A DNA stretch of 64,000 nucleotides from contig JAVLRN010000017.1 in assembly GCA_032821775.1 (NCBI GenBank), positions 62,001 through 126,000 on the forward strand, given 5' to 3'. This DNA comes from Sanguinoderma infundibulare (Eukaryota; Basidiomycota; Agaricomycetes; Polyporales; Polyporaceae). Position 1 is the stretch's first letter; every line of letters starts with the position of its first letter. Shown here in pieces: positions 10,337 through 20,129 of the stretch. Position numbers and translations under genes: made by a program. The notes beneath the pieces were generated by a model. It was not told the origin of the DNA. It saw nothing but the letters and a program-made list of their open reading frames with translations, and searched no databases.

Positions 10337-12427
10337 CCTTGTAGCATCATGTGGGTCCTCCCAGACTGTCCTCGCAGATGGAGAAATGAAAGTGAGTGGG
10401 ATCGGGCAGCGTCAATGGCCGCGGCGGCAGTACAGTGGTGGTGGTAGCGAAACAGGTCTCGGCAACAGCGGGGGCAGAAGCGCTTGGGCTTAATGGCTGG
10501 GAGGGACATACCATCATGGGCCCGAGGGACGATCTGCAGCTGGTTCAGGTTCTTCACGCATGTGATCTCGAGTATGGACTGTGGGGAGGGACAGGCATGA
10601 AGCAGTGCATGGTGGGAGGGCACGGGGAGAGATGGGGAAGAGAGGGGATGATCAGCATTGGTGAGACTCTCTCAGTGGAGATGGCGAGCTTTTGCACCGA
10701 AGGTGTCCTAGACGGTGAGGCAACTGCTTGGCGTTGGACATTGCATTTGGCTCGGTGTGTGACTGATGAGGACAGTTTGGAGAGGGGTGAGATGCCGGAG
10801 ACAGGGACCTGCTCTGTAGAGTGGTTAGTGTAGTATTCACACTCGTCCTCATCGTCTCCACCCAGGGAGACAGCATCCTCCGCATCTTCCACGTCGGATG
10901 CAGCACCGGCATAGGCTGATTGTCGTGGGGAGTTGTTGTTGTTTGATGAGGGAGGGGGCTACTGCTCATCAGCGTCATCGTTGACCATGCTGAAGGGAGC
11001 ATCAAAGGCGATGGTGGGAGAAGGTAGTGTGAAGGTGGAAGATGGGGCAACGTGGCGAGAGCGGTGAAGTGTTAGGCGCCAATGTGCGTGGCTAGCGTCT
11101 AACACTTCGACGCTCTCATCACAAGCTTGCCACTGACTGCAGCCCATCGCGCTCTGCCATCCTGTACTGCATACACGAACAAGACAACTCGTCACTGTCC
11201 TATGCCCCTACTGCACCCATGTCTGTACCTTTCCCTTGTGTTGATCCCTCAGATGCCCATATCATCTCCTTGTCAATGCCCAACGCCGTCCTCCGAACTC
11301 AGGATTGTGCCCTGACCCTGCCCTCCTCTCTCCCTCAGATGTTGTCCCTGTTCGTGGCCGGCAGCCACATTCGCCGAGCGTGAGCAGGAGCACGACCACC
11401 AGCTCCTCGTCATACCATTCGAGTGATTCGTGGTCTGGTTCAAGCTCGTGCAGCCGTTCTTCAACGCGAACTTCCTCCTTCTCAGACCATGAGCGTTGAG
11501 GCAGCTGGAGCAGGAGTAGGAGCACGAGCTCACCCATCGGGAGCATGTCGCCTGTGGAAAGCATGGTCGGCATCATCAATGGAGGAGCTTACACGGGTGG
11601 GTGTTGTTGCGATCATGACCACGACCATGGTGCAAGAGGTGGAGGAGAGGAGGAGTGCAGGAGAGGGCGAACTAGGAGGAGATTGAGTGACAGCCTGAGC
11701 CCGCCAAGTGTGGTGAGCTCTCCATCGCCCAAGCAGGACGACTTCTTCACTCGCTTATCCATCGTCTACTGCCCCAGCTCCTTCCCTCACAGAAGCCCGT
11801 CTCTGAGGGCCAATCAACCAACGTGTGCTTGCAGCCATCACCCCATGAATGCTGGGATGACATGATGGCGCACCACAGCAGCAACTCACAAAGCTCTACG
11901 TGTACATCCGCCTGACGCATTTCTTCCTCGCGCCATTGTGCTAATAATGCATTTAGCCTCCTCGAGCGGCCAGAGAGCCTCATGATTTGCTGGGATCCCG
12001 CAGGAGAGCATATTATCGCTTGCCCTCCATGTCCTTCTTAGTGTCTATTGCCAGTAGCATACCGTACTTTGAGCACCCATGTGTATTGTAGTCCACAGTC
12101 AATGGTCATCGCTGTCCCTAAAGGCTTCTGACCCTCTCCCTTGCTGTTGTCTGTGCTGTCTATAATGCTGAACATGATGTCCAAGCATCTAAGTGTAGAG
12201 GTATGTTTTAATGGTTCTGATACATGAAAATAGGTCTAAAGTACTAAAAGTAGTACTAAGGAGTACAACTGCTGTTTCTAATAGTGCATATTATTACAAT
12301 ATTAGTACTTAAATGGCCAAATTAGATCAAATTAGATCAAACTAGATCAAATTAGATTGGCATTAGTTCTATTAGATCATTAGTTGTACTAAATACATTG
12401 AAGTAGCTTGGGAGGGTTTTCCTGATG
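10337..12427 (-). other. interior and right end of the DNA transposon, no recognised gene
   Basis: Minus-strand exon-like pieces are present, for example an ATG at 11983 with RLNALLAQWREEEMRQAD and a good donor after it, and an acidic/Ser-rich stretch near 10860. None joins into a protein I can name. On the plus strand the region gives only Ser-rich shadow frames. The last 180 bp are AT-rich subterminal repeats. Confidence 0.4.
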
Positions 12428-12429
12428 TA
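12428..12429. repeat. TA target-site duplication, right copy
   Basis: Second copy of the TA flanking the DNA transposon; see the restored copia frame at 9078. Confidence 0.85.
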
Positions 12430-13714
12430 AGCGATGGTGGAGAGTTTCATGATCAACGCCTTTCAGCGCAACCATGTTTCACACCTTTACAGGCTGCGTA
12501 TAAATCACATAGATTGTATCACCAACATTGCGCGGTTCAAAGGAAATGACATGCTCATTGTTGTGGTAGAGCAAGATCTTGGTGGTAGTAGCATGCACCG
12601 ACATCCCGTCTTGCAGAAGAGCACCCATAGAAATAAGTTTGTTGGTGAGACTTGGAACCAAGGTGACATTCTTCAGCCTTAATGTTCCACCTGTTTCCAG
12701 AAGGAGGAAGATGGTGCCTTCGCCAGTCATATAAGTTATGCCATCAGCAGTGTTGAGTGGCAGTTTGGTCTTGTAGTAGCGGAAATCAGCAAAATCACCA
12801 ATAGAATGGGTGAAGTGCATTGATGCTCCTGAGTTGAGCATCCACATACTTTCATCATGGTTGACAATTGATTTCGCTTTCCCCTTACACTTTGCGCACA
12901 CTGCATACGTAGAGCGGTGAACACATTTATTATCATCTGTAGCTACTGATAATAAAGGTGTAGCTACAGGTACGCGCGATGCACCTACACGATGAGAGGG
13001 ACTTGTGACACTAGTCACTGCCGGTTGAGGTGTGAAGTCAGCATACAACTCATTGTGTAGTGGAGAATGGACTGACCATTGACGATCGAAGAACTCCTCG
13101 ACATTGTCGTCCTGCTCATCTTCACTGCTGAGCCCAAGGGACACGGTGTCCTCCATGTCGACGTCCTCGATGACCGTGCCTATGCGCTCCCTGAGGTGCG
13201 GCCTGATGCGCTCCTTGAGGGTGCGCCGGCGGCGCTTAGGCTCGCGGTCCTCGCGGTCTGAGTCCTCGCCACTGTCCACCTCGATGATCCACACACTGCT
13301 GGGGCCTGCAAGGGGTGTTGGGCTGCGCGACACGTCCGGGCTGGTGGTGCGGGAGTCCACGCTGGGTGTCGCAGAGGATGCCCATGATGAGCGTGTTGAG
13401 TGCGGCTCTGTCCTCGGCATTGGGATGGGATCCTTTAGCGTGTCCTCATTGGCCGGGCTGGTTTGGCCGCTGGTCATGACGAGCATCTCAAGTGTTTTGA
13501 TGCGCTCGATGGTCGGTTCCATGCCTAGTTGCGTTGCAAGGGTGAATGCATGTATGAGCACAGGGTACTGGTGGTTGAGGCCGGTTTCCGCATGGACAGG
13601 CTTGCGCAGGAGCACGCGTGGGTCCTTTAGGTGCAGCAGTGTGCCCTTGGTAATGTCGGGAAGTACATCAGCGATGTGGGTGATGTGGGCGTGCTGGTGT
13701 GCACCTTGGTGCTG
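12430..13714 (-). pseudogene. copia-2 Pol, proximal part: protease and GAG-pre-integrase
   Basis: Continuous with the Gag frame across a TAG at 13715-13717, the minus strand encodes an acidic, Ser/Pro-rich linker, a Cys pair (CAKCKGK), the aspartic protease region and the start of the GAG-pre-integrase domain. It ends at LHHRL where the DNA transposon is inserted. The protease core reads MLNSGASMHFTH, where the family has DSGA, so the catalytic Asp is Asn. The change (CTCGAC to CTCAAC) falls on a CpG. A further in-frame TGA lies at 12479-12481. No frameshifts were seen. Confidence 0.88.
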
Positions 13715-14506
13715 CTAGAAACGGCCGTGTCCTCTGCGCCTGCCACGATGACCTTGGCCTTGCTGCTGCTGCCCCTGAGGGCACTGCTGCTGGTGCTGCT
13801 GCCCATAAGGGCACTGCTGCTGCTGGCGGAAAGTGGGGTCTTGTGGCTTGCGCTTGACCGCACTGATCTTGTTTGCACTGTCGCATGGCTTCTGCTGGTG
13901 GCGCCCCTGGCGCTGCTCCCAGTACATGATGACGTGGTTGCGCACCTCATCGAAGGTGACCTGTTGGACAGCAGGAGTGGTCACCATCGCAGTGAGGCCC
14001 AAGGTGTAGACCTGGATGATGGCGTCCATTGCCGATGGGAGCTTCAAGAGGAGGATCATCCCCTTGATGTGCTCGGTGACGGTGGACTGATTGGTCTCGA
14101 GAGTCTGGAAGTGAGCATGGAGCTTGTCCATTGCAGGAATGGGGTTGGAGTCGCTAGGGATGGTGATGTCCATGGCGGCATGGAAGTCCTGGTAGATGAC
14201 CGGGATGCCGGGCTTGCCGTAGGTGTCCCTGAGGTAGTTCCACATCTCAAGGGCAGTGTCCTTGGATGCGATTGTGGTACCGATGGCATCATTGATGTGG
14301 AGACGGATGTTGCCTTGGGCTTCGGCATCTTCACCTTCCCAGCGGTCGATCTTCTCCTGGTCAGTGCCAGTGCCAGCAGGCTTAGTCTTGGTCATTGGAA
14401 GAATCCAACAACCCTTAGACTGAAGGTAAGCCTTCATCTTCAGTGCCCACAGAAGGTAGTTGGGGCCAGCGAGGAGAGGGACAGCAGCGATGAGATCCTT
14501 CGACAT
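13715..14506 (-). CDS. copia-2 Gag
   Basis: An uninterrupted 263-codon frame starts at the ATG 352 bp inside the 5' LTR. The N-terminus (LLAGPNYLLWALKMKAYLQ) and the middle (LRDTYGKPGIPVIYQDFHAA, ILLLKLPSAMDAI) are those of Ty1/copia UBN2-type Gag. The C-terminus is a Gln/Gly/Arg-rich basic tail with no clear CCHC knuckle. It ends in TAG followed in the same frame by Pol. The TAG may be a mutated Gln codon or a genuine Gag stop; it is the only copia stop here not explained by a CpG change. Function: capsid protein of the retroelement particle. Confidence 0.88.
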   Translation of the reverse strand: MSKDLIAAVPLLAGPNYLLWALKMKAYLQSKGCWILPMTKTKPAGTGTDQEKIDRWEGEDAEAQGNIRLHINDAIGTTIASKDTALEMWNYLRDTYGKPGIPVIYQDFHAAMDITIPSDSNPIPAMDKLHAHFQTLETNQSTVTEHIKGMILLLKLPSAMDAIIQVYTLGLTAMVTTPAVQQVTFDEVRNHVIMYWEQRQGRHQQKPCDSANKISAVKRKPQDPTFRQQQQCPYGQQHQQQCPQGQQQQGQGHRGRRRGHGRF

Positions 14507-14840
14507 GATGATCGATAAGGGTTTTTGAAGTCTGGACAGAAGAGACTAGTTAGTCATCGTTCTGAACGACATTGAGAAGAGAGAAATGCCAGCAGTGTAT
14601 ACTGGCATAGGTTCCCCCTCTGTGGCATGGCAGGCAGCGATTAAGCTGATCACGCCACATTCAAGCCATCATCATGAGTGGCCAGCAGCATATGATCACG
14701 CCTGATCCAACACATGGATAGTCTGCCATAATGGCGACAAGGGATAGATGATAAACATTATAAAACGAAGGTTTGCCAGATAAGCTGGTGAGGAGTGGAA
14801 CACAGCCAGCAGTGAGTGGCGCAGTATCCACAACGTTGAC

Positions 14841-14854
14841 CAGGGCTCATAACC
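14841..14854 (-). other. primer-binding site of copia-2 (half-tRNA iMet)
   Basis: The plus strand reads CAGGGCTCATAACC, identical to the anticodon-loop segment used by copia-1, and abuts the LTR start at 14855. Confidence 0.85.
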
Positions 14855-15214
14855 TGTTGAGCATAGGGGGGATACCACTATGGGGGACAACTACACGCAG
14901 TAGTCATGCATACTTACCTGGCTAGAGGGGAGAGAGGCTTGTAGAGACGAGTGAGGAGAAGAGCAGGAAGAGCTGTTGCTATTAGGGCCAATGGGGGCTG
15001 TATATATACTACATGGGTATCTGTATTAGTAAGAACTATACAGTACCAAGACGCACTGCCGGTACACTGGTATGTAGGCAGTGCATCACATGAAACGATC
15101 ATGTGAAAGGCAGCTATACAGCACCTGTGCTGATGAATGAGATATCGGGCTGTGCTGATATCTGTGTATGCAGCTATGCTATGCATTGCTATGCTAAGCT
15201 ATGCGTGTTCAACA
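14855..15214 (-). repeat. 5' LTR of copia-2
   Basis: A complete 360-bp LTR with terminal TGTTGA...TTCAACA. The 328 bp shared with the other copy differ at five positions, all transitions, four of them at CpG. The minus-strand frame across 14914-15186 is an LTR shadow. Host sequence resumes at 15215 inside a coding region. Confidence 0.93.
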
Positions 15215-16280
15215 CAAGTGAAATGCTGTCACTCTGGAGAAGTCCTCGGTCTGGACAGAGGTGAACAATATTAACAACTTGAGAGCCACAATGCATCTGC
15301 TGGCGAAATCTAACCTTGTACCCATACACCTTCGCATGTGCAACGGAGCCTCTTCTAGGGGACTTGAGTATTTATGAACGAACTGCACTCGCCTACGTCA
15401 ACTGGACATTTCGTTGGTTTCCGGAAGGGGCGCCTGGAAGGTGGACGAGGTGCTTAACTTGGATTTCCACTCCTCGAGGGTCTCAGCTTCAACACAAACA
15501 CAGGAGAACGGTACAAACACAGGAGAATGGTACAAACACAGGAGAATGGTACAAACACAGGAGAACAGTACAAACACAGGAGAACAGTCACTCTTTGGCA
15601 CACCTGCATCTACATCCATCTACAACGATCTTTCCATATCCTTTCCTTCGCTCAAGGGATTGGTGCTGCGAGGCATCCTGTGGATCCCACAGAGCCCTCT
15701 TCAGTCGCTCACTCATCTTCATGTCTCCAACATCGTCTCCATCGAGGTTGAGAGGATGTTGCGACTTTTGAGGAACGCACCCGCACTGAAGGTGTTGGAC
15801 ATCCGCGAATGGGATGTCCTTAATGGGCAAACGGAACAAGAGTCAACCTTTCATACGGTGACTTTATCCTCATTGGGGCATCTTACCATGTGTAATGTTG
15901 CTTCTATGATTTCACACTCCATCCTATTGCATTTGGACCTTCTGAATGTCACCATCATGATCCTCAAATTCCTCACTGGCGATCGTATACTCCAACTTCC
16001 GCCCTCATTCCTCTGCACGCAACTCCCACAAGCCATCCTTCATCTGTATGTGAATGATTCCTTAGGCCATTTTTTTGCAGAACTTGATGGAGACCGCTAT
16101 GGTCTCTCGCTCGCGATCCAAGCACCCCTCTTAAGCTTCGCCCAAACCTCCTTCAGGCTAACGCTAGATACGGTGTCGTTCAATCCATTGTCCAACGTCA
16201 AGGAGTTCCGCCTCCATTCGGGAATGCGGGAGAGCCTTTTCCTGGCAGTGCACATGCCGTCATCAGCAAACCGGGTTTGA
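15215..16280 (+). pseudogene. F-box/LRR-like gene remnant, 5' end removed by copia-2
   Basis: The plus strand keeps one frame with leucine-rich content typical of Agaricomycete F-box proteins (SNLVPIHLRM, CTRLRQLDIS, APALKVLDIREWD, ILLHLDLLNVT). The F-box itself and the start codon are missing because the copia-2 LTR abuts directly. The frame carries TGA at 15219-15221 and 15375-15377, the latter again possible CGA to TGA. Five 19-bp repeats (15494-15588) sit inside the frame without breaking it. From 15414 the frame is open to the stop at 16278. Such proteins are usually SCF substrate adaptors; this copy should be non-functional. Confidence 0.7.
15494..15588. repeat. 19-bp minisatellite, five copies
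   Basis: Unit ACAAACACAGGAGAAYRGT repeated five times head to tail with only a few substitutions. It lies in the F-box remnant. Five units add 95 bp, and the surrounding frame stays open. Confidence 0.95.
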
Positions 16281-16979
16281 GATTTACAAAGACCTGTAAC
16301 AATGCATGTAGCTCTGTAGCTATTGTAGTGGTTAGTAGGTGCCTCACCCGATATTCCAGTTTAGATTCTGGCTCTGCAGCCTTCTGGCGGAGACGCCAAT
16401 TCCCTACAGTTTAGAGCTGAGCGTGCTCCAGGGTGCTGTAGGATTTCGCCGGAGCCGGGGGAAATACTGTAGTGGCCTGTCGGATAGGTGTGTGCTCCCT
16501 GTAGTGCCATGTAGGATCAATGGGGATATATTGTAGCACCATGCAGAACTAATGGGGAGATATGGTAGCAGCATATAGGACTGATGGGGGAACATGGTAG
16601 AGGACTACAATAGTCCCCCGGCATATGGTAGTGGACAGTGAATGGTTTTAGTTGCTGTATAGTGGCCTCCCTGGCAGGCATTGCTCTGGTACTCGCCCTT
16701 GGCCATGCAACGCACACGGAATTTAATAATGGTCAGAATCATCAATTTTGGCGGGCGGAGCAACAATACATCACGGTATCTATTACGAAAAGAGAGAGCA
16801 CGCGATTTGTGGACCGTGAACATCACCAGCAAGACATCGTGAGAGCGCCGCGAGACAAACAGAGACCGAGGCACTTAGACCGAGGCACTTGTGAGTCGAG
16901 AGCCAGAGTGAGAACAGGCGAGCAGGACAGAGAGAGCCATGAGGCAGCGAGCGGACAGCGTAGGCAGGGAGGAGGTCGA
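16281..16979. other. intergenic, with diverged tandem repeat
   Basis: No gene seen. Between about 16499 and 16603 three diverged copies of a unit of roughly 34 bp (TGTAGNNCCATGNAGNANNAATGGGGA type) occur in tandem. Confidence 0.5.
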
Positions 16980-18045
16980 AGCGTTTAATGAGATCCTCTG
17001 TACTGCTGAAGTAAGGAGGTTGTCGTGGATGACCTGAACGCAGCGCGAGGCCAGTGAGATCAGGAAGGCTAAAGAGGCGGAGGGGCAGGAAGGGCAAGTA
17101 CGCCGAGAGAGATCTCAGCCCATCAGTGATTGCAGGGAGGTTCAGATAGTTGATTGTGCCGTCCTGGAGTGCAAAATGCGCCAAAGTCAGCCAAACCTCT
17201 CGTACTCGCACTCGCCCGTGGCCACAGCCGCCACTGAGAATAACATAACGCCTCCCCAGGATGTGATCACAAACGCGGACACGCACCTCAAAACGCTCGT
17301 GCATCTTGGCCGTCATCGTCATGATTTCTCCAGGTGCCTGGATGACGTCGACAGTGCCGCCGGCGAACCAGGCGTGCTCCAGGCATCGCGTCCACGGGTG
17401 TGTTGGCGAGCGAGATCACCGACGTCGGTGCTAGCGCGGCGGCGTCGAGAAACGTGGAGTAGCCTTGTGATGTGGCGAACTCGGTGAGGGAAAGCGCGTT
17501 CTTTGTGTTCGAGACATTCGATTGACCCGTGAGCGGGAACAGACTCGGAGGTGCGTTGCGGCTGCGTGGGTGGTGGTGCCCGAGGACGACCTATTGAGTG
17601 GATCAAGGCAGACCGGGACCCCAGAGGGAGAGGATACCGATCAGCTGGTGCGCGGAGACGGCAGGATCGCGGGATCGTGTACATTACCTTTGCCTCTGTG
17701 ACGTCCACGTCGCTGGCATCGGTTGACTCGACGTAGCACACCTGTGCACCGCGAGCGGTCGCAATTGGCGGACGCTGTGCACGTTGTTGTGCAAGTCTGC
17801 GCCAAGGACGTATGTGCTGTCAAAGGTGAAGGGGAAGGACTTTCCCAGCAGCTTGAGTGCACCGCTGGCGTTGGCCGTGAAGATGACGGTGTACCCTGGC
17901 GGGGCGCGGAAGAATTCGAGGATGGCTCGCCGTGCTTTGTCCGCGCGCACTGCGGACAGTCGTGACCTTGACAAATATGGGACGACAGTCAGTACCAGCA
18001 TTCGTGTGCTCACAAGGAGCCGGGCAAGGGCGGAGGGAGAGAAGC
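16980..18045 (-). pseudogene. molybdenum-cofactor-sulfurase-like (class V aminotransferase) pseudogene
   Basis: Exon pieces on the minus strand match the PLP-dependent family that includes Moco sulfurase and cysteine desulfurases. They are: GYTVIFTANASGALKLLG and ADLHNNVHSVRQ (about 17780-17950), GAQVCYVESTDASDVDV (about 17700-17755, shifted frame), SNVSNTKNALSLTEFAT and YSTFLDAAALAPTSV (about 17420-17520), WFAGGTVDVIQAPGE (about 17335-17380), and a last exon with DGTINYLNLPAI (about 17020-17165). Defects are a missing N-terminus, a frameshift near 17765, and loss of the block between VDAM and WFAGGTVD that should hold the PLP-binding lysine. A dead, internally deleted copy. Confidence 0.75.
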
Positions 18046-18050
18046 AGTGC

Positions 18051-18682
18051 TCAGAAGGATATCGCGGCCCTCGGTGCCGAGTCCTTCCCCAAATTGCAGA
18101 ACTCGGTCATATGGCGGCCAAGAATACGGGCATCTTGATATATCTTCTCAATCCCGAGGTACGCCCGGGTATCTTCACTATATGCGCGCATACAGGCATG
18201 TACACGGTAGCTGGCATTGGAGGACTCACTTGGCTTTGTGATCCAGCCTGCGAAGGAGCTGGATGGACGTGTCCTCGTCCTCTCCCTTGTCCTCGTCCTG
18301 CCCATCCTCCGCCCTGCCCTCACCATGTCCCGCAACATTTGGGGTGTTCTTGTCCGCCTCCCCTTCGTCCCTAGAGTCCAGAGGTGGGATAATTGAGGGT
18401 TTACCTTGAGCAGGCTTCGACGCAGCCTTCCGCCCGCCGTTGGAGGCAGCCGTTGTCTTTGTTGTTGTCGATGCTTTCTTGGGCGTGGTGGGAGTTTTTT
18501 TTGGTCGTGGTCAGTGTTTTCTTGGCCCGGGTTGCTGCCGCCTCCTTGAGTCCGGGTTGGGAGTTCGAGGCTGGGGGTTTTGCGGGCCTCGTTGGGTTGG
18601 TGCGAGTCGCCGCGCGACCCCTCGTCTGAGTGAGGCCGTTCCTGGTGGACATATTGGACGGGGCGAGGATGTAAGAGGTCAA
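18051..18682 (-). pseudogene. Lys/Thr-rich hypothetical protein, broken at an A8 run
   Basis: An ATG at 18682 opens a low-complexity basic N-terminus (RGRAATRTNPTRPAKPPAS, then Lys/Thr repeats). It continues into an acidic stretch (DEDKGEDEDTSIQLLRRL) and, after an intron (18178-18229), a short C-terminal exon (IEKIYQDARILGRHMTEF) to the TGA at 18051. The two halves are in different frames unless one base of the eight-base A run at 18495-18502 (T on the plus strand) is removed. Either this is a frameshifted gene or the run was miscalled. Function unknown; the tail could form a short coiled coil. Confidence 0.4.
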
Positions 18683-19548
18683 GAAGCAACTCTGAAATTG
18701 ATGGGGACGGGGTTCGTTTTATGGGGAAGTCGAGGGCACATGTCATTGGGGGGAGGGAGAGAATCAGATGCTTCCGCGCGTATGGGGACAGCCCGGTCAT
18801 GTGACCGTTGTCCACTCGCACACGCAGTGAACCCACGTCCGGCGCGCTCTCTTGTGCCCCCGAGTCCTACTGCATTGAATATCTGCGAAGTATTTCTCCC
18901 GGGCTATACCTGCTGTATTGCTCTGCAATAATTGGTCGCACACCGAGGATGAATTGCATCACTTTGCAGTGATTGATGGTATCCGTCGCAACAGCTACAT
19001 TGCTCTGTAGTAATTACATCAGTAAAGCCGGATTTTGCGTAACGGCTTAACGGCTTAACGGAAAATGGCCGTCCTCCCCCCCGGATTTTGGTGGATATCC
19101 AGGGCAAACTTCTACCTCCAACGTATCGAGGAGACATCTCTTTGTCCCTCGCCGTGTGCCAGTCAGAGTGCGGGGGAGCGGTGCTGGTAGAAGGGAGGTC
19201 GTCAGTGGCGGAACTTACGGGCGCTTCGAGACCTGCTTACGGCTTATCGGCTTACCGTGCTTAACGGCAGCTTAACGTGCTTAACGGTGCTTAATGGCCC
19301 CGTTAAGCACCGTTAAGCAATTTCCGGAAGTACTGATGTACTATCACCCGGCGGCAGCATTATAGGGCTCTACAATGATTAATCGTATACGGCTGAACCC
19401 TCTAGGATTCTATCGTATCCGACGACTTCCTGTCCTACACGGTGGGGCCGGATCCTGCGAAATCTGGCATAGCCCCCTAGCGCTTAGTGTATTGTAGCCT
19501 TGCAGGCAGGTTGCGCTTTTGCTGATGCGTTCTTGACGCGGCTCGTGC
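18683..19548. other. intergenic with CTTAACGG-type repeats
   Basis: No gene seen. Clusters of the octamer CTTAACGG and variants occur at 19035-19065 and 19227-19320, in both orientations. Confidence 0.5.
19279..19318. repeat. perfect 16-bp inverted repeat (hairpin)
   Basis: GCTTAACGGTGCTTAA at 19279-19294 and its exact complement at 19303-19318, with an 8-nt loop TGGCCCCG. It is the end of a wider array of CTTAACGG units. Confidence 0.9.
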
Positions 19549-19959
19549 TTGAAATATCCAACTGACTCGGAACAGGACGCAATCCTCTCAGCACTTTGCG
19601 AATTACTGGGATCGCAAGCACCCGGCCGATGCGCGCTCCTGACTTCCATCGACATCCCCAACCCGTTGCCTGGATTCCCGTGGGCTCGTTTGTTACGTGC
19701 CGTCGCCTTGCGGGATGGGCTCGGAGAGGGGATGCGTCTGAAGCTGCTCAGGATCTTTAACATGTTTTGGACCGATGCTGCGGGCCGGGAAGTCTCTGCC
19801 CTCCGCCAGCATGTGGATTGCGTACAGGTGATGGAGAACGAGGGAGATTGGGATCGCGGTGAGGAGTTCTGGAAGCCAAGAGACAACGTATACTGGGACA
19901 GTGCTAAGCCCGAGCACATACGCCAGCTAACTGTGAATAGTATGCCATATCGCTATTGA
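19549..19959 (+). pseudogene. hypothetical coding remnant
   Basis: An open frame with convincing amino-acid composition (PLPGFPWARLLRAVALRDGL, LRQHVDCVQVMENEGDWD, FWKPRDNVYWD) runs to a TGA at 19957. There is no ATG before 19732, so either upstream exons were missed or this is a truncated gene end. I do not recognise the family. Confidence 0.3.
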
Positions 19960-20129
19960 CGCACGGTGCAGCTGAATGCTAGTTAGAAATCGGTCAATTG
20001 GCTGTACTATTCGGTAGATGTCTGATCAAAGGATAGCCTCGGGGCCAGAACTATTGCTAACCCGACTTGAACAACAACGTCCCGGAAGTCAGGTAAGCCG
20101 CGCCGCACCACAAACTCGTTCGAAACATC

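Larger units (their letters stand above)
9080..12427. mobile_element. 3348-bp DNA transposon inserted in copia-2 pol
   Basis: The ends are imperfect inverted repeats of about 24 bp (CTCTGGAAAAACCTCCCC at the left, CATCAGGAAAACCCTCCC read inward from the right), flanked by TA. Subterminal DNA carries many ATTAG motifs: three AATTAGTTGG units after 9130, and several TTAGATCAAA-type units before 12360. There is also a long hairpin. I recognise no transposase, so it looks non-autonomous. The interior holds minus-strand exon-like sequence, including epsin ENTH exons. A 2-bp TA duplication is typical of Tc1/mariner-like elements, but the termini do not identify the superfamily. The left flank reads GTA on the minus strand and the other TTA, so a 3-bp TWA-type duplication (PIF/Harbinger-like) with one mutation is possible. 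Confidence 0.85.

Noticed and set aside
11305..11533. Ser-rich open frames on both strands inside the DNA transposon
   Set aside because: Overlapping low-complexity frames on opposite strands with no splice support or homology; most likely shadows.
9078..12429. Helitron as explanation for the captured epsin exons
   Set aside because: Helitrons insert without duplication and have no terminal inverted repeats; here there are TA flanks and inverted ends.
13627..14518. Long plus-strand frames of up to 295 codons opposite copia-2 Gag
   Set aside because: Antisense shadows of the Gag frame; Leu/Val-rich because they mirror Gln/Glu-rich coding sequence.
15494..15588. Regular short repeats considered as a CRISPR-like array
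   Set aside because: Units are head to tail without spacers, and the genome is clearly eukaryotic; a simple minisatellite.
18051..18836. A 261-codon Arg-rich minus-strand frame
   Set aside because: It is the wrong frame over the Lys/Thr-rich and acidic gene; the other frame gives sensible low-complexity protein and a good donor site.
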